Of a DNA stretch of 64,000 nt, positions 35,739 through 44,672 are shown one piece after another. Position 1 is the stretch's first letter; every line of letters begins with the position of its first letter. The translations under genes and the position numbers were made by a program. Where the stretch lies: positions 1 to 64,000 of the forward strand of contig NZ_QXPZ01000021.1 of assembly GCF_003664595.1 (NCBI RefSeq), given 5' to 3'. The notes beneath the pieces are model-generated. The model did not search any database. It was not told where the DNA came from and saw nothing but the letters and a program-made list of their open reading frames with translations. The stretch is from Atopobacter sp. AH10 (GTDB taxonomy: Bacteria > Bacillota > Bacilli > Lactobacillales > Aerococcaceae).

Positions 35739-36905
35739 TTAGAAAGTGACCTTAGACCGTTTATACTCACTAGGCGAAAGTCCGGTTGCTGATCGGAAAG
35801 ATCTGGAAAAGTGAGATTGGTCAAAATAACCTAGCTGTTTGGCAATATCTTTCAGGCTTAAGCTAGTGGCTTGAGTGAGAAGTTTTTTGGCGCATTTGAT
35901 TTTTTCTTGACCAATATATTCAGAGACGGAAAGTCCCATTTCATCTCTAAATCGTTTACGGAGTTGGGACTCGCTAATGTAGAAATGGCGAGCGATTTCA
36001 GAGACTTTTAAAGAATCAGTCAAGTGGGAGTGGATGTAATTGGTAATATGATCCACCAAGCAATCACTGTGATCTGGTGCGAGTTCTTCGATTAAATCAC
36101 GATAATCTTTTGCGGCTTGAAAACGAATTTTCACGCTTTCTTCCGGACTTTTACTGGCAGCATTAGCCTTTAATGTGTTTGTACGTAGAGCATAACTTTT
36201 TTTGGCCGATACACCTTCAGCTAAAGCCACTCTGTTCATCAATTCAAGAAGAAAAGTGGTGTAGTTTTGGTGGCGTTTGAGTGATTTTACAGGGCGCTTG
36301 TTTGGGCATGGAGTACCTTCTGTTAGAACATCAGTTTTACCTTGCAAATAGCGCACGAGGTTAATTTCGAATTGGTAAAATTGTTGGGTTTGATTGCAAC
36401 GAGGATGATCAAAGCTATCCAAGGTTTGTTGGATATGTTCCCATTGAATGAGATCAGAATATTTTTTGATTTGGCTCGGCAATAAGTTAGATAGTTTTTC
36501 TGTCATACAGAAGTTGATGAGGATGAGCATTTCAGAAAGACCTTCAAGAGAGAGTAAAGGCAAAGCCAACAATTCGTGTTTGAGTCGTTTGGCGTCCTCT
36601 TTGGATAAAAGGTGGTTAAAGGATTTGGTGATTGGTCGGCCTTCTAATGGCGATAAGAGGAAAGGGCCAACAATGACAGTGTCCATATTATAATGAGCTA
36701 TGGCAAACCACTCGTTGTAGAAGCCAGGAACAAATTGTAGGGTATTTTGGTTTTCTCTACCATAATCGGCAAGGAGGTCGAAGTTATACAAATCTGCGGC
36801 AGGGAAAGTATTTTTAGAAGGTGCGGACTCGTTGTTAGGGTCTGGGTGAAGTGTTAAAGCTACGGGTAGGATGGCCTGTAAAGCGTTAAAGAAAATAAAA
36901 TTCAT
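35739..36905 (-). CDS. AraC family transcriptional regulator
   Basis: A 388-residue protein. The C-terminal 100 residues hold two AraC helix-turn-helix motifs (KVSEIARHFYISESQLRKRFRDEMG and SLKDIAKQLGYFDQSHFSRSFRSATGLSPSEYKR). The first 270 residues are an uncharacterised helical sensor domain without cupin motif. Size and domain type recall AraC regulators linked to surface proteins in Gram-positive cocci, but no such target lies beside it. It is separated from tyrS by the T-box region. Confidence 0.88.
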   Translation of the reverse strand: MNFIFFNALQAILPVALTLHPDPNNESAPSKNTFPAADLYNFDLLADYGRENQNTLQFVPGFYNEWFAIAHYNMDTVIVGPFLLSPLEGRPITKSFNHLLSKEDAKRLKHELLALPLLSLEGLSEMLILINFCMTEKLSNLLPSQIKKYSDLIQWEHIQQTLDSFDHPRCNQTQQFYQFEINLVRYLQGKTDVLTEGTPCPNKRPVKSLKRHQNYTTFLLELMNRVALAEGVSAKKSYALRTNTLKANAASKSPEESVKIRFQAAKDYRDLIEELAPDHSDCLVDHITNYIHSHLTDSLKVSEIARHFYISESQLRKRFRDEMGLSVSEYIGQEKIKCAKKLLTQATSLSLKDIAKQLGYFDQSHFSRSFRSATGLSPSEYKRSKVTF

Positions 36906-37388
36906 CGGCGGTTATCCTTCCTTTGTTGAAAATGTTGATGCGAGTGATGAATGTAAAATGGTTCCCAATTATCCCTTTTGAGAAAATACAAATAAGGATA
37001 CTCTTACTTGACTGTATTATTGTCATAAACTATACGACAGAAGAAATATTTTTGAATCATTCTAAAAAAAGTTTTTTTAATTCGTTTATTTGAGTGAATG
37101 AAAATGACCAATAGAGATAAAGGTCTATCTCTATGAGAAGTTCTCCTTTTCGATCTAAGAGGGGATGATCATTTATCCAGCAAATGAGCCCTTCTTTCTG
37201 TATAGGAACCAGTAGAGTACAAAAGTAAGACGTGCTTAATTGAAGAAGAAGGGAGAGACTTGTTTGAAAGAAAATGGTTGCAAGAGTTCGTCCCCCAGTA
37301 GAGCAAACGTTCGCACTTTTTCTCCTATAAAGTATAGCATATCTTAATGGACTATCCTAGATAGACTCAAAAAAAGAGGCGGAAAGTG
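36906..37388. other. long spacer upstream of the AraC-type gene
   Basis: About 480 AT-rich bases. GCAAACGTTCGC (37303-37314) is a near-dyad close to TATAAAGTATAG; no coding region is associated with it on either strand. Nothing else was recognised. Confidence 0.35.
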
Positions 37389-37508
37389 ATGGATAAAAAT
37401 CGTTTTGTCAACAAATTTTTAACTTATGGAAGAAAGCACTTGGCATATTTCAGAAAGAAATGCAAGAATTTTCAGGAACAGATAAGGGAGCTTAATAAAG
37501 CCGTTTGA
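37389..37508 (+). CDS. possible 39-residue basic protein
   Basis: A short frame starting MDKNRFVNKFLTYGRKHLAY and ending in a charged helix (FQEQIRELNKAV). AGAGG lies about 9 bases upstream, so the ribosome site is moderate. It could be a genuine small basic protein or chance; the spacer has no other gene. Confidence 0.3.
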   Translation: MDKNRFVNKFLTYGRKHLAYFRKKCKNFQEQIRELNKAV

Positions 37509-37569
37509 TCGTTAAGCTATGTCCTGGAGCAAGTATCTATTTTAAGGGATGTATTTGAAATTTCTATTG

Positions 37570-37598
37570 TTGCTATGCTTTTTATGGACTTGTATAAT
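37570..37598 (+). promoter_or_regulatory. folate operon promoter
   Basis: TTGCTA (37570-37575) and TATAAT (37593-37598) with a 17-base spacer, 72 bases before folB. Confidence 0.7.
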
Positions 37599-37669
37599 CA
37601 AGGGAGGATGAGGCTTTTTTAGATTTGAATGAAAAATGAAAAAGAAGAGCGAAAGTGAGGCGATTGAGG

Positions 37670-38035
37670 ATGTATCGGATTTTGATGAAAAACATGAAGT
37701 TCCATTCGCATATTGGGGTCTTTGAAGAAGAAAAGAAATTAGGTCAAGCCATAGAATTGGACTTACTTGTAGAAGTCAAAAAGACACCTAAATGTGATTC
37801 TATTGAGGATACTGTTTCCTATGCAGATTTTTATGACATTATAAAAGAAGAGGTCGAAAACAGTCGGGCGGATTTAATTGAGACATTGGCCCAGTCAATA
37901 GTAGAGGCCATTAAGGCATGGGATACAAAAGGTCAATTGAGCAAGGTGAATGTCAAGTTGCGTAAAATCGCTTTGCCTATTGATGGCATTTTAGATTACG
38001 TGCAAGTTGAAATGGGGGATGACCTCAATGATTAA
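37670..38035 (+). CDS. folB: dihydroneopterin aldolase
   Basis: A 121-residue enzyme that splits dihydroneopterin to hydroxymethyl-dihydropterin and glycolaldehyde in folate synthesis. The N-terminus MYRILMKNMKFHSHIGVFEEEKKLGQ has the catalytic Glu, and a Lys lies in VNVKLRKIALPIDG. The start at ATG 37670 gives the family's usual N-terminus and has GTGAGG 9 bases upstream; a GTG at 37655 would destroy that site. It overlaps the next gene by 8 bases. Confidence 0.93.
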   Translation: MYRILMKNMKFHSHIGVFEEEKKLGQAIELDLLVEVKKTPKCDSIEDTVSYADFYDIIKEEVENSRADLIETLAQSIVEAIKAWDTKGQLSKVNVKLRKIALPIDGILDYVQVEMGDDLND

Positions 38036-39098
38036 GGTCTATCTTTCTCTTGGTTCTAATTTGGGGAATCGCTTAGCCTATCTGAAAGAAGCTGTGAAGC
38101 GATTAGCTGAAGATCCACAGATTGAAGTCGAAAAAGTGTCTCGTGTTTATGAGACCAGTCCAGTTGGAGGGGTAGAACAAGGAGCTTTCTTGAATATCGC
38201 TGTACGCCTATCAACGCTTTTACCGCCACTAGATTTGTTGGATAGGATGCAAAAAATTGAGCAGGACTTAAAGCGTGAGAGATTAGTTCATTGGGGTCCT
38301 AGAACGATTGATTTAGATATGTTATATTATGGAGATCAAACTATAGAGCATGAACGGCTAATTGTTCCACATAAGGAAATGTATAAACGTTTATTTGTAT
38401 TAGTGCCTTTGACGGATGTATGGACAGACGAATTTTTTTGTCAAGAAGAGGTTTTAAACACTATTATTCAGCTCAAGGGTGAGAAGCAAGAAATACAGTG
38501 TATAGGAGAATGGACGATGGAAAAAACAAAGCAGGAGCGTATTGAAGCGGCGGTTAGAGAGATATTATCAGCAGTTGGCGAAGATCCTAATCGGGAAGGT
38601 TTACTTGAAACGCCTAAACGGGTGGCTAAAATGTATGATGAAATTTTAGCCAGCACGACTGAAAAGGAATTTACCAACTACAAGCTATTTGAATCTGAAA
38701 CAGCACAAAATGCGCAAATGGTATCAGTGAATGATATTCCTTTTTATTCCATGTGTGAACATCATATGCTACCTTTCTTTGGGAAGGTTCATGTGGCCTA
38801 TATTCCTAAGGCTGGGCGGATCATTGGCTTGAGTAAAATACCACGTTTAGTTGACCATGTCTCTCGTCAGTTGAATTTACAAGAACGGATTACCAAGGAT
38901 ATTGCCGATACTTTAGAAGATATTTTAGACCCTTACGGTGTGGCCGTAGTGGTAGATGCCAGACATATGTGTGTGGAAATGAGAGGCGTGAAGAAAACCA
39001 ATTCAGTGACTCGAACCACTTTCTTTACCGGAGAATTTGATCGGGATAGGGACTTGCGCAAGGAGTTTCTTCAAACCGTCAACCGTTATAGGGACTAG
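38028..39098 (+). CDS. folKE: fused HPPK (FolK) and GTP cyclohydrolase I (FolE)
   Basis: A 356-residue bifunctional protein. Residues 1-160 are 6-hydroxymethyl-dihydropterin pyrophosphokinase (YLSLGSNLGNRLAYL, VYETSPVGG, HWGPRTIDLDMLYYG). Residues 165-356 are GTP cyclohydrolase I (GEDPNREGLLETPKRVA, zinc ligands in SMCEHHMLPFFGKV and RHMCVEMRG). The two are the first and a later step of pterin synthesis. A similar fusion is known in Lactococcus. An in-frame ATG at 38517 with its own ribosome site could also give free FolE. Confidence 0.94.
   Translation: MIKVYLSLGSNLGNRLAYLKEAVKRLAEDPQIEVEKVSRVYETSPVGGVEQGAFLNIAVRLSTLLPPLDLLDRMQKIEQDLKRERLVHWGPRTIDLDMLYYGDQTIEHERLIVPHKEMYKRLFVLVPLTDVWTDEFFCQEEVLNTIIQLKGEKQEIQCIGEWTMEKTKQERIEAAVREILSAVGEDPNREGLLETPKRVAKMYDEILASTTEKEFTNYKLFESETAQNAQMVSVNDIPFYSMCEHHMLPFFGKVHVAYIPKAGRIIGLSKIPRLVDHVSRQLNLQERITKDIADTLEDILDPYGVAVVVDARHMCVEMRGVKKTNSVTRTTFFTGEFDRDRDLRKEFLQTVNRYRD
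38504..38519 (+). promoter_or_regulatory. internal ribosome site and start for FolE
   Basis: AGGAG at 38504-38508 stands 8 bases before the in-frame ATG 38517 (Met164), exactly at the start of the FolE domain (MEKTKQERIEAAVREIL). Initiation here would give a 193-residue FolE of normal length. Confidence 0.5.
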
Positions 39099-39193
39099 GA
39101 TTAATCGCTTGTTAGTAAAACGAGAGTGAGTAAAATGCTATAGAGCCTAGTAAGAGGAACTTATAGAGACTAGCGCGAGAAAGAAGGAGAGAA

Positions 39194-40573
39194 ATGGTCG
39201 ATAGAAGAGCTAGGACTAGCATCCATTTAGTCGAGACGAGGTATGGAGAAGGAGATCGTTTATCTTCGATGAAAAAGGTTTTAGAAGCCTTGAATCATCC
39301 AGATCATGCCTATGAGATCATTCATTTGAGTGGAACTAATGGAAAAGGGTCTACGGCAAGTATGATCGGGGCCTTTTTGGAAGTAAAGGGACAGAAAGTA
39401 GGCTATTTTACGAGTCCCTACTTTGATCATCCAAGAGAAATGATTCAAATGAATGGGGAATGGATAAGTTTAGAAAGTTTCGAGCGCTATGAAAAACAAA
39501 TTTTAGGGCTAGTGGAGAAGCTATTGGGCGATCAAACGGCTTTATCAGAGTTTGAAGTAGCTGTTTGTATCGCTCTTCTTTACTTTAAAGACCAGGCTGT
39601 GGATACTCTAGTTTTGGAATGTGGCTTGGGCGGTAGTTTAGATGCGACTAATGCCGTTGATCGGGTAAATTACTCGATATTTACGCCTATTAGTTTGGAT
39701 CATATGAATATATTAGGAAGAACTGTCAAGGAAATTGCAGAGAATAAGGCAGGAATGATTAGGCAAGGAGATCGGGTGATATCTGCCTACCCTCAAAAAG
39801 CTGAAACTCAAGCAGTTCTTGAAAGAATTTGTCAAGAAAGAGTAGCTTATCTGACGGATGGATCAGCTATTGAGATAAGAGTAGAGGACTATAGTGATGA
39901 GTGGATTTCAAATGGAGAGAAGCGGCCACTTAGAAAAATTGACCTGCGTTATCCGGATTGGTCTTCTTATCAGTTTCATTTTTCTTTACTAGGTCATTAT
40001 CAATTGCAAAATTTACGGACGGTCGCCTGTTTCTTAAAGGATTATGCGGATATAAAGTCTTTAGAATTATCTCATAGGGATTTTGAGAAAGCTTTTAGTC
40101 ATTTGACTCTAAGAGGTCGATTTGAATGCCTAGACGGGCCTGTTTTGACCATTTTAGATGGCGGGCATAATGTAGCAGGAATCAAGGAATTATCTCTTAG
40201 TGTGAAGGAATGGTTCAAAGGATGCACGATTATCGGTGTTTCTGCTTTTTTGAAGGATAAGCAAGTGCTAGAGTCCTTGCCTTATCTTGATTTTTTGGAT
40301 CAGCTTATTGTGACCCAAGCATTTCATCCAGAAAGAGCCATGAAAGCTGATGAACTGGGGGCTTTGTATAAGGAAGTTTTCCCTAACTTAAGTCAACAAG
40401 TCATCAAGGATCCAGAAGAGGCAATTCTTTCAGCCTATCAGTTAGCCGAGCAAATAGAGAAAGAGAAAAGGGTTGTTCTTGTCGTATTCGGCTCCTTCCA
40501 TTTACTGAAGAAAATTCGTCCACTGGTCATGAAATTTCATAAAAGGCAAGATGGAAAGACACGCTTGATTTAA
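39194..40573 (+). CDS. folC: folylpolyglutamate/dihydrofolate synthase
   Basis: A 459-residue Mur-ligase-like enzyme that adds glutamate to dihydropteroate or folates. It has the P-loop HLSGTNGKGSTASM, the VGYFTSPYFDHPREMIQMNG loop, LECGLGGSLDATN, TPISLDHMNILG and the C-terminal LDGGHN. The ATG follows AAGGAGAG. It stands 95 bases after folKE and probably belongs to the same transcript. Confidence 0.94.
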   Translation: MVDRRARTSIHLVETRYGEGDRLSSMKKVLEALNHPDHAYEIIHLSGTNGKGSTASMIGAFLEVKGQKVGYFTSPYFDHPREMIQMNGEWISLESFERYEKQILGLVEKLLGDQTALSEFEVAVCIALLYFKDQAVDTLVLECGLGGSLDATNAVDRVNYSIFTPISLDHMNILGRTVKEIAENKAGMIRQGDRVISAYPQKAETQAVLERICQERVAYLTDGSAIEIRVEDYSDEWISNGEKRPLRKIDLRYPDWSSYQFHFSLLGHYQLQNLRTVACFLKDYADIKSLELSHRDFEKAFSHLTLRGRFECLDGPVLTILDGGHNVAGIKELSLSVKEWFKGCTIIGVSAFLKDKQVLESLPYLDFLDQLIVTQAFHPERAMKADELGALYKEVFPNLSQQVIKDPEEAILSAYQLAEQIEKEKRVVLVVFGSFHLLKKIRPLVMKFHKRQDGKTRLI

Positions 40574-40600
40574 TGCTTAAAGGGTAAAAGGGGTGGTGAT

Positions 40601-41122
40601 GTGGGAAAAGCCTATCAAACATGGATCGATAAGTGCTTAGATCAGTTTAGCCTAGACAAGGTCAAAAAAGGAGAAGTGTTGAAAGCACAATTGCCAAGTC
40701 AAAGGGATGAATTGTGGGTCGATCGAAAGACTAGTTATCATCTTTCTGCAAGTGTGGTGACCTTTGTTGAAGGGAAATTGTTAATGGTTTTTCATCCCTA
40801 CCAAAAGGAGTGGCTCTTGCCGGCTGGACATGTTGAACAGGGGGAATGGCCCTTTGAAACAGCTTGCCGAGAGTTGGCTGAAGAAACAGGGAGAAAAATT
40901 GTCCCCCAAGATGTAAAAGATCTGGAACTGATTGACCTTAATCTGATCCCTATTCAAGCCAACCCTAGTAAAGATGAGCCTTTTCATTATCATTTGGATT
41001 GCCGTTATATTTTCAAGGGGAATTGTATAGAGTTAAAAGAAAAAGAACTCATCTGCCGCTTGGTTCCTGATGAGGAAGTCCCAGAAGAATTTCGGCCTTA
41101 TTTACGTTATAGGCTCAATTAA
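40601..41122 (+). CDS. Nudix hydrolase, candidate dihydroneopterin triphosphate pyrophosphatase
   Basis: A 173-residue Nudix protein with a complete box (GHVEQGE, seven residues, then RELAEETG, about 77-98). Its place in a folate cluster suggests the FolQ step that removes pyrophosphate from dihydroneopterin triphosphate, as the lactococcal Nudix enzyme does. The start is GTG with AAAGGGGTGG upstream. Nudix is certain; the substrate is inferred from context. Confidence 0.8.
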   Translation: MGKAYQTWIDKCLDQFSLDKVKKGEVLKAQLPSQRDELWVDRKTSYHLSASVVTFVEGKLLMVFHPYQKEWLLPAGHVEQGEWPFETACRELAEETGRKIVPQDVKDLELIDLNLIPIQANPSKDEPFHYHLDCRYIFKGNCIELKEKELICRLVPDEEVPEEFRPYLRYRLN

Positions 41123-41137
41123 AAAGGAGGAAGTTGA

Positions 41138-41866
41138 ATGTTTCCAATACAATGGTCTAAAGAAGGATTAACTTTAGCTTTAGCTGGAGTAGATTATAAC
41201 TTACGAGGGCAGAAAGAACCCATCGCTTATCAGGAGTCATTAGAAGCAATGAAAAATTCTCTGCAAGGGAATGTTGAACAAGTCTATACCTGTCAACAAA
41301 CTCATAGCAGCAGGGTAGTAAGAGTGGATGGAAAAGTAGCAACAGATTTTATGGGCTACCCACAATTTGAAGAAACGGACGGCTTGATGACCAGTGAAAA
41401 AGGTCAGGCGCTTTTGGTAAAATTTGCCGACTGCACCCCAGTTGTTCTCTATGACCCGGTTAAAAGAGCTTTGGCTGTTGTCCATTCTGGTTGGCGGGGG
41501 ACTCAGCAGCGGATTAGTCTAGAAGCTATTCGACTGATGGGAAAAGAAGTTGGGAGCAAGAGGGGAGACCTATTCGCCTACATTGGCCCTTGTATTGATC
41601 CTAAAATATATGAGGTAGATCAACCTGTCTATGAAGCTTTCAAGGATTTTCCTAGCCGTGATGAATTCTTCTTGGCAAAAAATGAGCCGGGTAAATATTT
41701 CTTGCAGATGGCTCATGCGAACAAGATCATTTTAAAAGAAGCGGGATTAAAAGAAGAGCAAATTTCTTCTTGCAAAGAATCGACCTATACAGATCCTCGA
41801 TTGCATTCAGCCAGAAAAGAAGGGCCATCATATGGCTTGAATGGTTTATTAGTGATGATGGTTTAA
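41138..41866 (+). CDS. YlmD/PgeF-type copper/zinc multidomain oxidoreductase-like protein
   Basis: A 242-residue member of the DUF152/laccase-domain family, with metal ligands in CQQTHSSRV, FADCTPVVLYD and VVHSGWRGT plus IGPCIDPKIYEVD. Members act as purine nucleoside phosphorylase or deaminase (FAMIN-like), or as editing factors for peptidoglycan precursors (PgeF). The gene begins 15 bases after the Nudix gene (GGAGGAAGTTGA site), so it is co-transcribed, but its link to folate is unclear. Confidence 0.9.
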   Translation: MFPIQWSKEGLTLALAGVDYNLRGQKEPIAYQESLEAMKNSLQGNVEQVYTCQQTHSSRVVRVDGKVATDFMGYPQFEETDGLMTSEKGQALLVKFADCTPVVLYDPVKRALAVVHSGWRGTQQRISLEAIRLMGKEVGSKRGDLFAYIGPCIDPKIYEVDQPVYEAFKDFPSRDEFFLAKNEPGKYFLQMAHANKIILKEAGLKEEQISSCKESTYTDPRLHSARKEGPSYGLNGLLVMMV

Positions 41867-41883
41867 TTTTTCTTTTTAGAAGA

Positions 41884-42110
41884 GATTGTCTAAGAAAGAA
41901 GAGGGGCTTGAATTTGACTCAGTTGATTTGATATGAAAATGTCTGATTAAATCGGAAGTGATTTGCCCTAGAAAGAAAAGGGCATGAACTAGGCCTAATT
42001 TATTTGATATGAAAATGTCTGATCAAGTCAGAAGGGATTGCCTTAGACAGAATAGGGCTGATCCAAGTCAGAAGGGATTGCCTTAGAAAGAAAAGGGCTG
42101 ATCCAAAGAA
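41884..42110. repeat. nested tandem array (76 and 40 bp)
   Basis: GATTG(T/C)CTAAGAAAGAA-like cores begin at 41884, 41960 and 42036 (exact 76-base period) and again at 42076 (40-base sub-period). Units 3 and 4 share GTCAGAAGGGATTGCCTTAG and GGGCTGATCCAA. The array fills the spacer. Confidence 0.85.
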
Positions 42111-42166
42111 GGATAGCTGTTGGGCTATTTATATCTTGCATTTTGAAGAGGAGAGGGGGAAGTGGA

Positions 42167-43573
42167 GTGAAAGAGGAAGTAGTGATTGGTCTAGATATAG
42201 GGACAACGACTGTTAAAGCCCTTGCGGTGACAGATGAGGGGGAAGTGACGGCTAGCTATGCTAAAACTATTTCTGCTGTTTATGGAGAAGGAGGATCTTG
42301 TATAGCAGAGCCTTATCAACTCTTAGAAGCAGTGGTGGATGTGTTGAAGGGGATAGGTCATTTTTGCCCGACTCAATCTATTAAGGGATTGAGCTTATCT
42401 TCTGCCATGCATTCGGGGATGCTTTTAGATGAAAACTTTAAACCCTTGACTCCTCTTTTACTCTGGTCAGATAGTCGTTCCAAAGAAGTGGCTAAAGCCA
42501 TGCGAAAATCAGCTATTGGGCGACAATTCTATAGGCAAACGGGTATGCCTATTCATGCCATGTCTCCAATGATTAAGTTTATTTGGGCTAAGGATCAGTA
42601 TAAACAGGCTTTTCAACACTATCGTTATCTAGCAGGGATCAAGTCCTTTTTAATGGAATACCTTACTGGGTATTTTGTGGTAGACCAAGCTTGTGCTGGA
42701 GCAACTGGCTTACGAAATCTTTATCAAAGGCAATGGGATAAAGCTATTTTGGCGGAAGTGGATATGGATATAGACTCACTACCAAGATTAGTAGATTCAA
42801 CAAAGGTTTATCCCTTATCTTGCCCCGATTTACCTGAGTGGGAGTCCATACCTGTAATGGTAGGAGCTAGTGATGGCTGCTTAGCCACTTTTGCCAGTTA
42901 CAACGGTCAAGTAGAGACAAGTCTTACGGTAGGCACTTCAGCAGCTGTGAGACAAATGTCCTCACGAATTGCCTTAGATGACAAAGGTCGGACTTTTTGT
43001 TATGAGTTAACTCAAGGACTATATGTCATTGGGGCGGCTTCGAATAATGGAGGAAATGTCCTCCAATGGGCTAGAAAACTCTTTAATCGAGATTTTACTG
43101 ACTTATGTCAATTGATGAAAAAGGGAGAAATTGGCGCTCATGGACTGAGCTTTACGCCTTATTTATTAGGCGAGAGATCTTTAGTGATGGATGAAATGGT
43201 TAAGGGAGAATTTTTACATGTCTCGATGCAGCATCAGATTGAAGATTTTATGCGAGCTATCGGAGAAGGTCTTATGATGAATCTTGCTCGCTTGGTTGCC
43301 TTAACTGAAGAAGTGGGAGAAAAGTCTGATCAACTCGTTATTTCTGGTGGCGCTATGCGATTTCAACCTTTAAAGCAGATCCTAGCAGACTTATTAAATC
43401 GCCCATTAATTGAAAGAATTCAAGAAGATTCATCAGCTTATGGGGCAGCAAAATTTTTCTATGCTTATACAGAAGGTTTGGATAAGTGGAGAAAACAATC
43501 AGCTTGCCAGTTAAGCACGCACCCTAACTTAGAAGCTCATGAAAGCTATTGTAGATTAGGGAAACTACCTTAA
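42167..43573 (+). CDS. FGGY family carbohydrate kinase (gluconokinase-like)
   Basis: A 468-residue two-domain kinase with ATP/sugar motifs GLDIGTTTVKALAV, LWSDSRS (catalytic Asp), SPMIKFIW, GASDGCLA and LTVGTSAAVR. The closest overall match is to gluconate kinases of this superfamily; xylulokinase is the alternative. The start at GTG 42167 follows GGGGGA; the upstream TTG start would include the ribosome site. No matching permease or dehydrogenase is adjacent. Confidence 0.85.
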   Translation: MKEEVVIGLDIGTTTVKALAVTDEGEVTASYAKTISAVYGEGGSCIAEPYQLLEAVVDVLKGIGHFCPTQSIKGLSLSSAMHSGMLLDENFKPLTPLLLWSDSRSKEVAKAMRKSAIGRQFYRQTGMPIHAMSPMIKFIWAKDQYKQAFQHYRYLAGIKSFLMEYLTGYFVVDQACAGATGLRNLYQRQWDKAILAEVDMDIDSLPRLVDSTKVYPLSCPDLPEWESIPVMVGASDGCLATFASYNGQVETSLTVGTSAAVRQMSSRIALDDKGRTFCYELTQGLYVIGAASNNGGNVLQWARKLFNRDFTDLCQLMKKGEIGAHGLSFTPYLLGERSLVMDEMVKGEFLHVSMQHQIEDFMRAIGEGLMMNLARLVALTEEVGEKSDQLVISGGAMRFQPLKQILADLLNRPLIERIQEDSSAYGAAKFFYAYTEGLDKWRKQSACQLSTHPNLEAHESYCRLGKLP

Positions 43574-43616
43574 AATAAACTGGCTTAGCTAAAATAGCCA
43601 AGATGAATAAAAAATC

Positions 43617-43639
43617 GCCCTAGGTCAAGAAGTATAGGG
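43617..43639. terminator. small hairpin after the kinase gene
   Basis: GCCCTA and TAGGGC close a short stem around an AAGAAGTATA loop. No T-run follows, so termination is doubtful. Confidence 0.35.
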
Positions 43640-43684
43640 CAATAGCTATAGTTGACTAAAAATGTTATGGAAAGGATGAATAGG

Positions 43685-44281
43685 ATGGTATATAGTTTAG
43701 GGGTTTTATTAGCGGATGGTTTTGAAACGATTGAAGCTTTATTACCAGTGGATGTTTTCCGCCGTGCAGGTGAAAAAGTAGTCTTGTTGAGTACAAATGG
43801 AAAGAAAGAAGTCTTGTCTGCACAAGGGGTTACGATTAAAACAGATGCGTTAATGGAAGAGCTCGATCCAAAAGACTTAAAAGCAGTTTTCCTTCCAGGT
43901 GGGATGGGAGGCGCTGAAAGCTTACGTGACAATCTAAAGGCTCGTGAATTTATCCAAGAGGTTTACGCTAACGAAGGACTTGTAGCCGCTATTTGTGCAG
44001 GACCGATTGTTTTAGAGAAGGCAGGACTATTGAAAGAGACACACTTTACAGCTTTCCCAGGTTTAGAAGAAAAGTATTTTGAAGGTTTAAAACCAGAAGA
44101 TCAATTAGTTGTTTTAGATAAGAGAATACTGACTAGTCGTGGACCAGCTCCAGCTTTCCCATTTGCTTTAGCCCTTCTAGCTACGGTATCTTCTCCTATA
44201 AAAGCGGAAGCTATTTATCAAGCTATGCAGGGGCCAATGGTTTTCCCTGCAGAGAAATGGAAAAATATTTCAATAGACTAA
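43685..44281 (+). CDS. DJ-1/PfpI family protein (YajL-like)
   Basis: A 198-residue protein with the DJ-1 fold: GVLLADGFETIEALLPVDVFRRAG (Glu of the active site), VFLPGGMGG and the nucleophile elbow VAAICAGPIVLEKAG (Cys about 99). Such proteins act as glyoxalase, deglycase or chaperone; the exact role is debated. The start at ATG 43685 has AAAGG 9 bases upstream; upstream ATGs at 43667 and 43676 are less well placed. Confidence 0.9.
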   Translation: MVYSLGVLLADGFETIEALLPVDVFRRAGEKVVLLSTNGKKEVLSAQGVTIKTDALMEELDPKDLKAVFLPGGMGGAESLRDNLKAREFIQEVYANEGLVAAICAGPIVLEKAGLLKETHFTAFPGLEEKYFEGLKPEDQLVVLDKRILTSRGPAPAFPFALALLATVSSPIKAEAIYQAMQGPMVFPAEKWKNISID

Positions 44282-44672
44282 GGAGAAAAAGCAAGCTCAT
44301 ATCTTTTAGTAGGATAGAAGCTTTGAAAAAAAACTGACCTAGTGCGATAAAATGAGCAAAAGTATGCCTTAAGTGCTGAACTTCTCCCATAGTTTTACAG
44401 CGCATCTTATCTAAACCAAATCCCCCAAACTCTAGCCTTTTGATGAGTTGGGGGATTCTTATTTAATAGGGGGAAGTGTAGCGTAAAGGCCTATTTTTAA
44501 TTGGGCTTAAACGAATGTTTCTTTGAGAAAGAGGAGATCTGTATTCATTTCTTTAGCACATTGTATTTTTAGGATAGGCTCTTTATAATACGATGTATGC
44601 AGGTTACGGACCTAGGCTCATTTTAGGATAACGACTGTAAATGTTTGAATGAAAGAGAGGAAGGTCCTTTTT
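44282..44672 (+). other. spacer with hairpin and pab promoter region
   Basis: A stem AATCCCCCAA.ACTC / GAGT.TTGGGGGATT occupies 44419-44457 and may end the DJ-1 transcript. TATAAT at 44584-44589 is the likely -10 of the pab operon, without a good -35. No gene was seen. Confidence 0.5.

Noticed and set aside
35739-36905. Assignment of the AraC protein as a YSIRK surface antigen regulator
   Set aside because: Size is compatible, but no surface protein gene is adjacent and the N-terminal domain could not be matched by eye.
37303-37314. GCAAACGTTCGC near-dyad as an SOS (LexA) box
   Set aside because: It does not fit the Gram-positive consensus CGAACRNRYGTTYC in spacing, and no repair gene is adjacent.
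43585-43932. 115-codon frame opposite the DJ-1 gene
   Set aside because: It mirrors the DJ-1 coding frame and lacks a start signal.
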